Source of the DNA: an uncultured Chromatiaceae bacterium
GTDB taxonomy: Bacteria; Pseudomonadota; Gammaproteobacteria; Enterobacterales; Alteromonadaceae
DNA: 22,323 nucleotides
Direction: 5' to 3'
NCBI GenBank assembly: GCA_946482615.1
Contig: CAMLSF010000052.1
Coordinates: 1 to 22,323, forward strand
The number at the start of each line of letters is the position of its first letter. Positions within the stretch are counted from its first letter, which is position 1. The translations under genes and the position numbers were made by a program. Below are positions 1-7,469 of the stretch, in pieces. Below the pieces are notes generated by a model that saw nothing but the letters and a program-made list of their open reading frames with translations, was not told the DNA's origin and searched no databases.

Positions 1-1
1 A

Positions 2-58
2 CGTTCTGTATCCGGTCGTTTTACTGCAGTTGAACCCGCTGTTCGACCTGACTTGTGA
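2..58 (+). CDS. Possible 3' end of a gene running in from the left edge
   Basis: Reading from base 2 gives an open frame of 18 codons (ending ...VEPAVRPDL) and a TGA at 56-58. It is followed about 100 bases later by a hairpin that could stop a rightward transcript. The fragment is too short to assign to a family, and an open stretch of this length can occur by chance. I include it only because the window begins inside the frame and a terminator follows. Confidence 0.25.
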   Translation, partial: RSVSGRFTAVEPAVRPDL

Positions 59-151
59 TTATATTATTGCGATAACTATTATTTCGCAAGTTTTATTTTG
101 CATTATTTTGCGAAAATTGATTAACCTCATGATTATAAAAAAATTAAAAAT

Positions 152-180
152 AAAAAAAGGGCCGCCAGGGCCCTTTTCTT
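152..180. terminator. Bidirectional intrinsic terminator downstream of ohrR
   Basis: A 9-bp perfect stem (AAAAGGGCC at 155-163, GGCCCTTTT at 169-177) encloses a 5-base loop. On the minus strand the stem is followed by a run of T, which suits termination of ohrR, whose stop codon is only 16 bases away. On the plus strand the tail TTTTCTT could also stop a transcript coming from the left edge. Confidence 0.8.
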
Positions 181-192
181 CGCGGGTAACCT

Positions 193-672
193 TCAGAGGT
201 TTTTTGTTAACTGTGCCCGTAACTGCACCAATTCTTGCCTTAAAGCATGGATATCCGGCTCAGCCATACCACAACTTAAACCTATAGTCTGGTTCACCTG
301 CACCGCCTCCTCCCGCATAGCCCAGCCCGCCTGGGTTAAACGAATTTCCAGGGTGCGTTCATTGTGTGGATTGCGGGTCCTGATCAACAAGCCCATGGCT
401 TCCATACGTTTAATTACAGGAGTTAACGCACCTGAATCAATATGCAGCTGCTCTCCGACATCCTTTAATGCCAAACCATCGTTTTGCCACAAAATCAGCA
501 TAATCAGATACTGCGGATAGGTCAGACCCAGCTTGTCCAGCAAAGGTTTGTACACCTTGGTCATCGCCAGTGAGGTGGAATACAAAGCAAAACACAGCTG
601 CTGGTCCAGATGTAAAGCTTTCAGGCTTTTTGGATCTAAACTAGTAGTGGTCTGGTCTGAAGAATTTGCCAT
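193..672 (-). CDS. ohrR: OhrR-type MarR-family organic peroxide sensor and repressor
   Basis: This 159-residue winged-helix MarR regulator matches the OhrR subgroup, which senses organic hydroperoxides by oxidation of an N-terminal cysteine and then releases DNA. The sequence shows Cys27 in QLCFALYS and tyrosines at 31, 41 and 52. Their spacing from the cysteine (+4, +14, +25) is that of Tyr19, Tyr29 and Tyr40 from Cys15 in Bacillus OhrR. A second cysteine, Cys134, lies near the C-terminus, as in two-cysteine (Xanthomonas-type) OhrR, where an intersubunit disulfide forms. The wing helix region reads DSGALTPVIKRME. An ATG at 672 is preferred over an in-frame TTG at 708, because a candidate -10 box overlaps that TTG. 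The usual target gene ohr is not in the window and may lie to the left. Confidence 0.9.
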   Translation of the reverse strand: MANSSDQTTTSLDPKSLKALHLDQQLCFALYSTSLAMTKVYKPLLDKLGLTYPQYLIMLILWQNDGLALKDVGEQLHIDSGALTPVIKRMEAMGLLIRTRNPHNERTLEIRLTQAGWAMREEAVQVNQTIGLSCGMAEPDIHALRQELVQLRAQLTKNL

Positions 673-707
673 GTTGAAATTGCCTGCCTTAGAGCTGAGA
701 AACCGCA

Positions 708-736
708 AGGTTAATCAGCATGCAGCCAAAGGTCAA
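708..736 (-). promoter_or_regulatory. Candidate sigma70-type promoter of ohrR
   Basis: On the minus strand, TTGACC (731-736) is followed after 17 bases by TAACCT (708-713). The -35 is good and the -10 weak. Transcription would begin near 701, consistent with translation from the ATG at 672. No clear OhrR operator was found. Confidence 0.35.
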
Positions 737-940
737 CTTCTTCTCTGTTTTTGCGCTCTAATCGACATTTTTTATTAAAAATTGCCCATTCCATAAATTT
801 TTCCACAACGCTCTTGATATCCTGTTTTCCACCCTTATTTATGTACCGGTCGTTACACAATGCATATTTATTAACCAATCCAGCACTATTGTTTTGTAGT
901 CGCCTGCAAAAACCAGAGTTCTGAGGATCAGGTAATAACT
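709..940. other. Divergent intergenic region between ohrR and the pagL leader
   Basis: This AT-rich spacer must hold promoters for ohrR (-) and for the pagL leader (+). Besides the ohrR promoter candidate, it has an inverted repeat AAAAATT (777-783) / AATTTTT (796-802). No convincing plus-strand promoter or coding region was found in it. Confidence 0.4.
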
Positions 941-1024
941 ATGAAGTTTCAGGTATTTATCCGCAGTCACACCATCAGCACAATACGCGTGCTTCACTAC
1001 GGATTAAGGCAGGACTCTCGATGA
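941..1024 (+). CDS. Candidate 27-residue upstream ORF overlapping pagL start (ATGA)
   Basis: An ATG at 941 opens 27 codons and ends with a TGA at 1022-1024 that shares ATGA with the start of the lipid A deacylase gene. An AGG lies 8 bases before the ATG, with GAGGA further up. The product is basic (four Arg, one Lys, two His), with hydrophobic residues spaced as in an amphipathic helix. It resembles no family I know. The ribosome-binding site of pagL lies inside this ORF, so its translation could control pagL by coupling. Chance occurrence is possible at this length. Confidence 0.4.
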   Translation: MKFQVFIRSHTISTIRVLHYGLRQDSR

Positions 1025-1539
1025 AAAAAATTTTACTGGTATTGGTTTTACTACTACTGAGCCTACAGACTCAGGCCCAGGTCGCAGCTCTGGATATAGT
1101 GAAAGGCGAAGGAGACGTTTTAGGTCTGCGTTTGGGTTACAGGCCAGCAGAATGGCATCTGGCTGAATTACCTGTATTAGGCGATGCCCAACTTTATATG
1201 GAAGTCAGTGCAAATCTCTGGCGTTATGGTGAGGAACCTGAATATGAAAGTAACCTGGCCGTGGCTTTATCTCCGGTACTGGTCAAGCAATTCGCCACTT
1301 TGTATGACAGAGCTTTGTTTTGGGAGTTTGGTATAGGTTTTAGCTTGCTGAACAAACAACGTTTTGCCGGTAAAGATTTGGGCTCCCATTACCAGTTTGA
1401 GGACCGTATAGGTTTGATTTGGCAGCTGCACAGCAAAGCTCAACTGGCGTTACGTTATATGCATTACTCTAATGCAGGTTTACAAAAACCTAATCCGGGC
1501 CTTGATTTTATTGCTTTATCCTACGCCTATAAATTCTGA
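1021..1539 (+). CDS. pagL: PagL-like outer-membrane lipid A 3-O-deacylase
   Basis: The 172-residue product starts with a signal peptide (MKKILLVLVLLLLSLQTQAQ) followed by alternating hydrophobic strands and a terminal aromatic residue (YAYKF), as expected of a small outer-membrane beta-barrel. The strongest signature is the C-terminal HYSNAG block: His148 and Ser150 match the His126/Ser128 pair of Pseudomonas PagL. The third catalytic residue, Glu140 in PagL, lies 14 residues after the His; here that position is Asp162. The family removes the 3-O acyl chain of lipid A in the outer membrane, changing endotoxicity and permeability. AGGA lies 6 bases before the ATG. The gene overlaps a short upstream ORF by four bases. 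Family assignment is fairly firm, but activity with Asp in place of Glu is inferred. Confidence 0.82.
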   Translation: MKKILLVLVLLLLSLQTQAQVAALDIVKGEGDVLGLRLGYRPAEWHLAELPVLGDAQLYMEVSANLWRYGEEPEYESNLAVALSPVLVKQFATLYDRALFWEFGIGFSLLNKQRFAGKDLGSHYQFEDRIGLIWQLHSKAQLALRYMHYSNAGLQKPNPGLDFIALSYAYKF

Positions 1540-1573
1540 ACCTTACATTATGTAAAGTCGAAAATATGCCCCG

Positions 1574-1604
1574 GCCATCGCCACAGGCGATGGCTGCTTA
1601 GGTT
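1574..1604. terminator. Hairpin between convergent pagL and chemoreceptor gene
   Basis: A perfect 9-bp stem, GCCATCGCC (1574-1582) and GGCGATGGC (1586-1594), has a 3-base loop. It sits between convergent genes. Neither side has an ideal T-run: the plus strand reads TGCTTAGGTTTTTA and the minus strand CGGGGCATATTTT. It is probably a shared, modest terminator. Confidence 0.55.
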
Positions 1605-1618
1605 TTTATACTGAGGTA

Positions 1619-3244
1619 TCAGACTTTAAAACGGGTGACCAGCGTATTTAAATCCACGGCAAGGCGCGACAACTCATGAGCTGACGCGCTGGTCTGATTG
1701 GCACCCGCCGCAGTTTGAGCAGCTAAATCGCTGATATTGACAATATTACGGTCAATTTCACGCGCTACTTTCGCTTGCTCTTCAGCAGCGCTTGCAATCA
1801 CCAGATTGCTGTCGCTGATTTTATTAATACGTTGGGTAATAATGCTTAACGCCTCGCCTGCAGCCTGGGCCACTGTTAAGGCATGCCCCGCCTTGTCACT
1901 ACTGTGTTTCATCGCACTGACCGCATCGCCTGTACCACTGCGGATTTTAGCGATCATCTCTTCAATTTCCCGGGTTGAGGTTTGAGTCCGGTGTGCTAAA
2001 GCCCGTACTTCATCGGCCACCACAGCAAAACCCCGGCCTGCGTCCCCGGCCCGCGCTGCTTCTATCGCAGCGTTTAACGCCAGTAAGTTGGTTTGTTCGG
2101 CAATAGCCCGGATCACGTCCAGCACCTTGCCAATATCCTGGGACTGCACAGCCAGACCCTGTATTAAATCGGACGTCACGGCCACATCCTGATTCATATC
2201 CCGGATGGCTTTGACCGTTTCGTCCACCTGCTGCTGGCCCTGTACTGCTAATTTGGCGGATTCAGTCGACTGCTCAGAGGTTTGAACTGCAGTTTGTGCC
2301 ACTTCATCCACAGCAGAGCTCATTTCGGTGATCGCAGTTGCGGCCTGCTGAATTTCATCATTTTGTTGCTGTAAACCACGGGACGAATCTTCTGTCACTG
2401 AATTCAGCTCTTCAGCTGCAGAGGCCAGCTGATCCGACGAATTAGAAATATGACTCATGGCATCCCGCAGGTTTTGCTGCATTTTTTGCAGCGCGGCCAT
2501 TAAACGGCTGGCTTCATCATCGCCACTGACTGCAATTTTTTGGGTTAAATCGCCTGAGGCTACAGTTTCAGCCACAACCACGGCTTCCGTCATAGGCGCG
2601 GTAATACTTCGGGTCATCCACAAAGCGATAAAGATACTGACAGCTATGCCTATGGCTATCGCCAGGATCACCAGAATTTTACTGCTTTCGTAATTTGCGG
2701 AAGAACGTTCTGTTTGCTGTTTAGCATGCTCCCGGTTCAGCTGCGCCAGTTGAACCAAAGCTTTGGTCATTTTATCCGAATGGCCTGTTAACTCTTCGTT
2801 GCTGATCCGGGTTGCTTCACTTTTATTTCCTGCGGCCAGCTCTTTGAATAAGCGGCTTTGCCCGGCGAAATAGTCCTGTTGCGCCTGAGCGAACTGCTGA
2901 TACACAGCCCGTTCATCATCCATCGAAATCAGTTGTTCATAAAGTTTCTGATTTTCAGTGACTTCGGTTCTGACTTTGTCCAAAGAGGCCTGATAATCCG
3001 TTTTTTGTTGTTCCGTTTCGGCCAGCATCAGGCGAAAGGTAAAAATCCGTACCCGCATCATGCTTAAGTTTAATGCGGCCAATGAATCCAGGCTGGGAAT
3101 AGTGTCATTTTCTATTTCCGCCGACACATCACGCATTTGCGACATATTCAGCAGCGCCATGCTGCCCTGTAATACCACCAACAACCCCAGCACCGCAAAA
3201 CCTGCCAATAAGCGGGCACCAATTTTATAGTTCCTTAACAACAT
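1619..3244 (-). CDS. Methyl-accepting chemotaxis protein with a four-helix-bundle-type periplasmic domain
   Basis: This 541-residue transmembrane chemoreceptor has TM1 at about 12-32, a helical periplasmic ligand domain (33-189) rich in charged heptads, TM2 at 190-210, a HAMP domain (about 211-265) and a long cytoplasmic coiled coil. The highly conserved hairpin tip, which contacts CheA/CheW, is at about 382-420 ([18 protein letters not shown]). It ends in VTRFKV with no NWETF-type tether pentapeptide. AGGAAGGACAGGT precedes the ATG as a strong ribosome-binding site. It lies 107 bases downstream of the D-amino acid aminotransferase on the same strand with no obvious terminator between, so partial co-transcription with that operon is possible. 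The ligand cannot be read from sequence. Confidence 0.93.
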   Translation of the reverse strand: MLLRNYKIGARLLAGFAVLGLLVVLQGSMALLNMSQMRDVSAEIENDTIPSLDSLAALNLSMMRVRIFTFRLMLAETEQQKTDYQASLDKVRTEVTENQKLYEQLISMDDERAVYQQFAQAQQDYFAGQSRLFKELAAGNKSEATRISNEELTGHSDKMTKALVQLAQLNREHAKQQTERSSANYESSKILVILAIAIGIAVSIFIALWMTRSITAPMTEAVVVAETVASGDLTQKIAVSGDDEASRLMAALQKMQQNLRDAMSHISNSSDQLASAAEELNSVTEDSSRGLQQQNDEIQQAATAITEMSSAVDEVAQTAVQTSEQSTESAKLAVQGQQQVDETVKAIRDMNQDVAVTSDLIQGLAVQSQDIGKVLDVIRAIAEQTNLLALNAAIEAARAGDAGRGFAVVADEVRALAHRTQTSTREIEEMIAKIRSGTGDAVSAMKHSSDKAGHALTVAQAAGEALSIITQRINKISDSNLVIASAAEEQAKVAREIDRNIVNISDLAAQTAAGANQTSASAHELSRLAVDLNTLVTRFKV

Positions 3245-3351
3245 ACCTGTCCTTCCTATTTTCTGAATTCTTATAGAGTTCGCTTAATTGCAACTTAAAA
3301 GCATAGGCGACGAAATCTTAGAAAACTTAAATTTTTACAGCAGATTAGCCG

Positions 3352-4209
3352 CTAATAGTTGTACTTGTACCGGCTGAACAACTGCTGTGCCTGTTGCCAT
3401 ACAAGTCCGGGTTTTCCATTTCCAATTTGTTGCCCGTCCACTTCAACAACTGCTGCCACCTCTTTGCTTGAACTGGTCAGCCAGACTTCATCCGCGGCCA
3501 GTAGCTCTTGTCTGCTGACAGGCCTTTGTTCCAGGTTCAGCTTGCTGTGTGCCTGTAAAATACTGAGTAACAGCTGACGGGTAATACCAGGCAAAATTTT
3601 ATGATTTAACGCCGGCGTGATCACCACAGCATCTTTAACAATAAATACATTAGTTGAGCTGCCTTCGGTTAAAAAGCCCTGCTCGTCGAATAAAACACAC
3701 TCATTTAAACCCAAAGCGGCCGCTTGCTGGTGGTGCATCACATTGCCCAGCAACGCAGTGGATTTGATATGGCAACGTTGCCAGCGTAAATCCGTGGCGG
3801 TCATTACTTTATAGCGCAATGCTTTGTCTATATCGGCTTGTGGCTCTGCGGCTATCTCAAACGCATAGGCAAAAATGGTGGGAGCTATATCTTTTGGATA
3901 GGCATGGGCTCTTTTGCTTTCAGTGCCACGACTGACATGTAAATAAACCCCAAGATTGCCTGAGCCATTTTGGCTGATCAACTGGTGCACCAGCTGTTGC
4001 CAGTCCTGAGCTGTGAAAACACAGTGAATGTCCAAAGCCGCTAAACCTGTTTGTAAACGCTGGATATGAGCCGCAAGCCCGACACAACGTCCACCATAGG
4101 ATGGGATCACTTCATAAATACCATCGCCAAATAAAAAGCCCCTGTCCATAGGCGAAATTTTTGCCTCTGATGCAGGCATAAATTGTCCGTTTAAGTACAC
4201 CACACTCAT
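3352..4209 (-). CDS. dat: D-amino acid aminotransferase (PLP fold-type IV)
   Basis: This 285-residue enzyme of the D-alanine/branched-chain aminotransferase class IV family has the N-terminal block MDRGFLFGDGIYEV. The catalytic PLP lysine is Lys149 in RCHIKSTALLGN, and the cofactor block TEGSSTNVF has Glu182. The pair Arg100/His102 in SRGTESKRAHAYP corresponds to Arg98/His100 that bind the substrate carboxylate in Bacillus D-amino acid aminotransferase. This favours D-amino acid rather than branched-chain or aminodeoxychorismate substrates. The reaction is D-amino acid + 2-oxoglutarate <-> 2-oxo acid + D-glutamate, in the cytoplasm. The start overlaps the preceding gene by four bases (ATGA) and has AGGA 6 bases upstream, so translation is coupled. 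As last gene of the operon it would feed D-glutamate to the cyclase candidates. Confidence 0.87.
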   Translation of the reverse strand: MSVVYLNGQFMPASEAKISPMDRGFLFGDGIYEVIPSYGGRCVGLAAHIQRLQTGLAALDIHCVFTAQDWQQLVHQLISQNGSGNLGVYLHVSRGTESKRAHAYPKDIAPTIFAYAFEIAAEPQADIDKALRYKVMTATDLRWQRCHIKSTALLGNVMHHQQAAALGLNECVLFDEQGFLTEGSSTNVFIVKDAVVITPALNHKILPGITRQLLLSILQAHSKLNLEQRPVSRQELLAADEVWLTSSSKEVAAVVEVDGQQIGNGKPGLVWQQAQQLFSRYKYNY

Positions 4210-5072
4210 GGCTTTTCCTGTAAGTTATTATTTTTAATACAAAGTTGCTGTAAGTCTTTTATCAACTGCATTGCGTGTTCAGGCGGCAAACTGTCTTCTG
4301 TGATACTGGCAAGGCCAGTCACCCCATCGACACAACCCCGCGCGACCAAATATTCTAACAATGCAGCAGGCTGACACTCGAGCAACCAGCCCCCGCCTGT
4401 CTCTGCCTCTTTTAGTTTTGACACCAACGCCAGCAGACCATAAGCCGCCCAGTTGGATACATCAGCCAGTAATAACTCATCACAACAAGTCACAGCAGGC
4501 GTAATGGCCAGCTGCGAGACGTGCTGATACAAGTTTCCCATGCCTATTTCATTGCCACCATCGCCTATGGCTATAGTTGGACAGGAAGCCTGCTGAAAAA
4601 ACACATCAAAATTAGCGCAACGGGCCGAAATATCCTGCCCTCTCATATTGTAATAGCGACCATCGGCCGCCAAACCTGGTCTTTCTATGGAAATCATCAG
4701 TTCAGGGCTCTGTTGCTGCATAAAGCTGCGGGCAAATTCTGCAGCCTCTTTGCTGTTGACCGGCAGTTGCAGGCAGGAATAATCGGCTTTTAATGCAGAA
4801 TATAACGGGTCACCACAACAAAGTAATGGCGTAGCGCCGAGTTTTTCGAGCAAAAGATACAACACCATAGCGCCAACAGGACCATCAGTTTCAAAACTGT
4901 CGCCCACAGGAAAACCTGTGCCGATAAGCACTAAACCTTTGCTTGCAGAAATCCACTGAGCGGCCCGTAAATAACTGCCGGTTTTTAAATGCGGTAACAT
5001 CGTCGCCATGCCACGCAGGTTTTGCCTGACCAGCATCCGCTCAATATCAGCACTGAGCCTGAGTAAATCCAT
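4206..5072 (-). CDS. DUF4392 protein: stand-alone D-glutamate cyclase C-terminal-type domain
   Basis: This 288-residue cytoplasmic protein belongs to the DUF4392 family (D-glutamate cyclase-like, C-terminal). Seen motifs are GTGFPV (51-56), ETDGP (61-65), a cysteine pair in LLCCGDP, and the glycine-rich GDGGNEIGMGN (170-180). In vertebrate DGLUCY, which converts D-glutamate to 5-oxo-D-proline, this domain is fused behind a DUF1445 domain. Here the DUF1445 partner is a separate gene at the head of the same operon. I chose the ATG at 5072: GCGGAG lies about 9 bases upstream and the ATG is 5 bases past the pxpC stop. An upstream in-frame TTG at 5111 would force a 34-base overlap. Which domain is catalytic, and whether both are needed, cannot be told from sequence. 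Confidence 0.82.
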   Translation of the reverse strand: MDLLRLSADIERMLVRQNLRGMATMLPHLKTGSYLRAAQWISASKGLVLIGTGFPVGDSFETDGPVGAMVLYLLLEKLGATPLLCCGDPLYSALKADYSCLQLPVNSKEAAEFARSFMQQQSPELMISIERPGLAADGRYYNMRGQDISARCANFDVFFQQASCPTIAIGDGGNEIGMGNLYQHVSQLAITPAVTCCDELLLADVSNWAAYGLLALVSKLKEAETGGGWLLECQPAALLEYLVARGCVDGVTGLASITEDSLPPEHAMQLIKDLQQLCIKNNNLQEKP

Positions 5073-5077
5073 CAAAG

Positions 5078-6016
5078 TTAACTCCGCAATTCCATCGCCC
5101 ACTGCGCCCAATAGCGCTGTTGTTCCTGTTGATAAAAGCCGAGCTGATCAGCACTTATTTTGTAAAAACTAATACTCTGGCCTTGGCGGCGCTGGGCCAA
5201 AGCGGCGGCATCACGGGCCAGTATCACACCGGGTTTGGGGTAGCCGCCTAAGGTTTGTCTGTCGTTGAGCAGCACTATCGGCAAACCATCGGGTGGCAGC
5301 TGTACTGCGCCATAACAAATACCTTCAGATAACAAAGCTCTAGGCTGGTACAACAGCGGTTCGCCCAACAAACGGTAGCCCATACGATCCGCCCCCCCGG
5401 ACACCTGATAGTCGGTGTTACACAATTGCTGCCACTGTGAATCGTTAAACCAGTGCTGCTGATAACCGGGTAAAAGTGCAAGCTCTAAAGGCGTTGAAAA
5501 ATCCGGCCAGAACTTTTCCGGCAAGGACCAAAGCAAAGGCCTGTAGGCCGGGCGCACAGGTAAAAACTGGCCTTGTTGTAATGCAGCTCCGCCTATACCC
5601 CCGATTTTTTCCCGCAGCACAGTGCTGTTGCTGCCAAAGTGTTTGGCTAACCTGAAACCTCCGGCAACCGCCAGATAACAACGCACACCTGACTTCGCAA
5701 AACCAAGTTCAATCACATCATCTTTTTTAATACGATGGCTTTGCCATAAGCTTTTGGGTTGGCCGTTGACCCTCAGCGGCATCTGCGCCCCTGTGACACA
5801 AAACACAGTATCCGTTAATGCCAGTAAACTTAAGCCACCGACAGAAACTTCTATCTGGCAGCTTGGATTTGGGTTTTGCAGTAACAGATCCGCACTACGG
5901 TAGCTGACTGCATCGGCTGGCCCGCCCTGAGTTAAGCCTAAATGAGCATAACCAAAGCGGCCCTGGTCCTGCAAAGTCGACAGTACGCCCGGCTTTAGCA
6001 CCACAAAAGCAGACAT
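5078..6016 (-). CDS. pxpC: 5-oxoprolinase subunit PxpC (KipA/biotin-dependent carboxyltransferase-like)
   Basis: The 312-residue product shows the KipA/allophanate hydrolase subunit 2-type opening KPGVLSTLQDQGRFGYAHLG, then GGPADAVSYR, and near the C-terminus RMGYRLLGEPL and LNDRQTLGGYPKPGVI. All are typical of PxpC. PxpA, PxpB and PxpC together form the common bacterial ATP-dependent 5-oxoprolinase that opens 5-oxoproline to glutamate. The start at 6016 overlaps the pxpB stop by one base (TGATG). A longer frame upstream to 6181 exists, but its extra 55 residues are a shadow of pxpB and have no family character. Downstream only 5 bases separate it from the DUF4392 gene. Confidence 0.92.
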   Translation of the reverse strand: MSAFVVLKPGVLSTLQDQGRFGYAHLGLTQGGPADAVSYRSADLLLQNPNPSCQIEVSVGGLSLLALTDTVFCVTGAQMPLRVNGQPKSLWQSHRIKKDDVIELGFAKSGVRCYLAVAGGFRLAKHFGSNSTVLREKIGGIGGAALQQGQFLPVRPAYRPLLWSLPEKFWPDFSTPLELALLPGYQQHWFNDSQWQQLCNTDYQVSGGADRMGYRLLGEPLLYQPRALLSEGICYGAVQLPPDGLPIVLLNDRQTLGGYPKPGVILARDAAALAQRRQGQSISFYKISADQLGFYQQEQQRYWAQWAMELRS

Positions 6017-6717
6017 CAGCTCAGCTCCTGCGGTAACTGGCCACCTAAAGCTAAAAATTCGTGTTGGTTTATTGATTGAAAACGTACTCTGTCGCCGACT
6101 GCAAAAGGCATCAGGGCGTCTGATGTTCCGGCACATTCTGGTGTAAATAAGGCGGTTGGACATAAGCCCAAAATATTCCAACCCCCTGGTGATTCGGCCG
6201 GATAGACTGCGGTTTGCCTGTCCGCTATAGCCACAGCACCTTTGGGAACTTTAGCTCTTGGCGTAGATAAGCGTGGTGTGGCAAGACGCTCATCCAGTTC
6301 ACCCAAATAAGCAAAACCCGGTGCAAAACCTATGGCATAGACGCGATATTCGATGGCCTGATGTAAATCAATCACTTGTGTTGTGCTTAACCCCGACCGT
6401 CCGGCTACAGCCGCCAAATCCCACGCGGTGTGATAATACACAGGCAATACCACTAACTGACCGGCTTGCTCCAACCCTGAGTGGCTTAAGCTCAGTTGCT
6501 GTTCCAGCAGGGTTTTGGTCACCAGCAAGCCTTGATGATCAGGTTTTAATACAATCAATAAGGACGCATAAGAGGGCAATAATTCCTGCAGCTGTTCGCC
6601 CAGCAATAACCGGACTTGCTGCTGTATATGCTGCAACTGGCTCAGATTTTTACCGCTGATCTGTGCAGATAAATACAAAATCAGTGCGTTTTCACCCGCC
6701 AGTTCCAGTTGGATCAT
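6016..6717 (-). CDS. pxpB: 5-oxoprolinase subunit PxpB (KipI-like)
   Basis: The 233-residue protein of the KipI/allophanate hydrolase subunit 1 family carries GFAPGFAYLGEL (130-141), TPRLSTPRAKVPKGAVAIADRQ (from 147; quoted here only as the family block around Arg154, Lys156 and Lys159) and SPGGWNILG (176-184). It is the partner of PxpC in the ATP-dependent 5-oxoprolinase. In Bacillus the homologue KipI also inhibits the sporulation kinase KinA; no such role is implied here. The start overlaps the pxpA stop by four bases (ATGA), and GGA lies 6 bases upstream. Confidence 0.93.
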   Translation of the reverse strand: MIQLELAGENALILYLSAQISGKNLSQLQHIQQQVRLLLGEQLQELLPSYASLLIVLKPDHQGLLVTKTLLEQQLSLSHSGLEQAGQLVVLPVYYHTAWDLAAVAGRSGLSTTQVIDLHQAIEYRVYAIGFAPGFAYLGELDERLATPRLSTPRAKVPKGAVAIADRQTAVYPAESPGGWNILGLCPTALFTPECAGTSDALMPFAVGDRVRFQSINQHEFLALGGQLPQELS

Positions 6718-7469
6718 CTGCGGTCCAGCAATTGACGAATGGATTTAACTAAAGCAACGGCCTCTGGATTATCGCCATGCACACATAAAGTGTCAGCAGC
6801 AATAAAGACGCTATGCCCTGTGTCACTTTGTACCGAACCGCTTTGCAATAACTGCTGTACTTGCGCCAGTGCCGCCTGATGATCCAACACACTGCCCGCC
6901 TGACTACGGGGTGTTAAAGAACCGTCTGTTTTATAGCGCCGGTCGGCAAAAGCTTCAAACAATAATTCCAGCTGATAACCTTTGGCCAGCTGCTTGTGCT
7001 CAGCTGCCGAAGCTGTCGCCAATAGCATCAGCTTTAAAGGTTTATGATAACTGGCCACCGCCTGCATCACAGTCTCCAGCAAGGCCGGATTTGCCATCAT
7101 ATCGTTATACAAAGCGCCATGAGGTTTGACATAACAAAGCTCCAGCCCAAGACTTTTCGCCACACCATCCACAGCAGCAATCTGATACCACAGCAAATGC
7201 TTCAGCTCATCCGCCTGCATCTTGACTGAGCGGCGACCAAAACCCTGTTTGTCGTCATAACTCGGGTGCGCGCCAATCTGCACCTGATGCTGTTTGGCTA
7301 AGCTTAAGGTCTGAACCAGCACAGTCGGATCGCCGGCATGAAAACCACAGGCAATATTGGCCTGATCAATCAAAGGCATCACTTCAGTATCCAGCCCCAT
7401 CTGCCAGGCACCAAAACTTTCACCTAAGTCGCAATTTAGTTTGAGCCTGGATTTTATGACAGTGTTCAT
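6714..7469 (-). CDS. pxpA: 5-oxoprolinase subunit PxpA (LamB/YcsF family)
   Basis: The 251-residue protein has the LamB/YcsF signatures in order: LNCDLGESFG (11-20), NIACGFHAGDP (38-48), IGAHPSYDD (65-73), KPHGALYND (115-123) and FADRRY. These His and Asp residues line the presumed active site of this divergent TIM-barrel hydrolase/deacetylase-like fold. PxpA is the third subunit of the bacterial 5-oxoprolinase, which disposes of 5-oxoproline formed spontaneously from glutamine or enzymatically. The ATG overlaps the stop of the DUF1445 gene by one base (TAATG). The A-B-C order, unbroken and overlapping, is standard for this enzyme. Confidence 0.94.
   Translation of the reverse strand: MNTVIKSRLKLNCDLGESFGAWQMGLDTEVMPLIDQANIACGFHAGDPTVLVQTLSLAKQHQVQIGAHPSYDDKQGFGRRSVKMQADELKHLLWYQIAAVDGVAKSLGLELCYVKPHGALYNDMMANPALLETVMQAVASYHKPLKLMLLATASAAEHKQLAKGYQLELLFEAFADRRYKTDGSLTPRSQAGSVLDHQAALAQVQQLLQSGSVQSDTGHSVFIAADTLCVHGDNPEAVALVKSIRQLLDRR

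Noticed and set aside
30..287. Plus-strand open frame of 85 codons at the left edge
   Set aside because: It crosses the terminator hairpin and runs antisense into ohrR. Its composition is that of AT-rich noncoding DNA with no family character.
673..708. N-terminal extension of OhrR from a TTG at 708
   Set aside because: The extra 12 residues lack family similarity, and a candidate -10 box overlaps the TTG. The ATG at 672 gives the normal OhrR N-terminus.
3245..3351. Flagellar sigma28-type promoter before chemoreceptor 1
   Set aside because: TAAG- and GCC-containing stretches occur, but their spacing (13-18 bases in the variants tried) does not match the consensus arrangement.
5073..5111. 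N-terminal extension of the DUF4392 gene from a TTG at 5111
   Set aside because: It would overlap pxpC by 34 bases, while the ATG at 5072 has GCGGAG about 9 bases upstream and follows the pxpC stop directly.
6017..6181. 55-residue extension of PxpC
   Set aside because: The extension is the out-of-frame reading of the 3' end of pxpB. The family start KPGVLSTLQDQG follows the ATG at 6016.
6273..6659. 128-codon plus-strand frame opposite pxpB
   Set aside because: It is antisense to a well-supported gene, without ribosome-binding site or family similarity.
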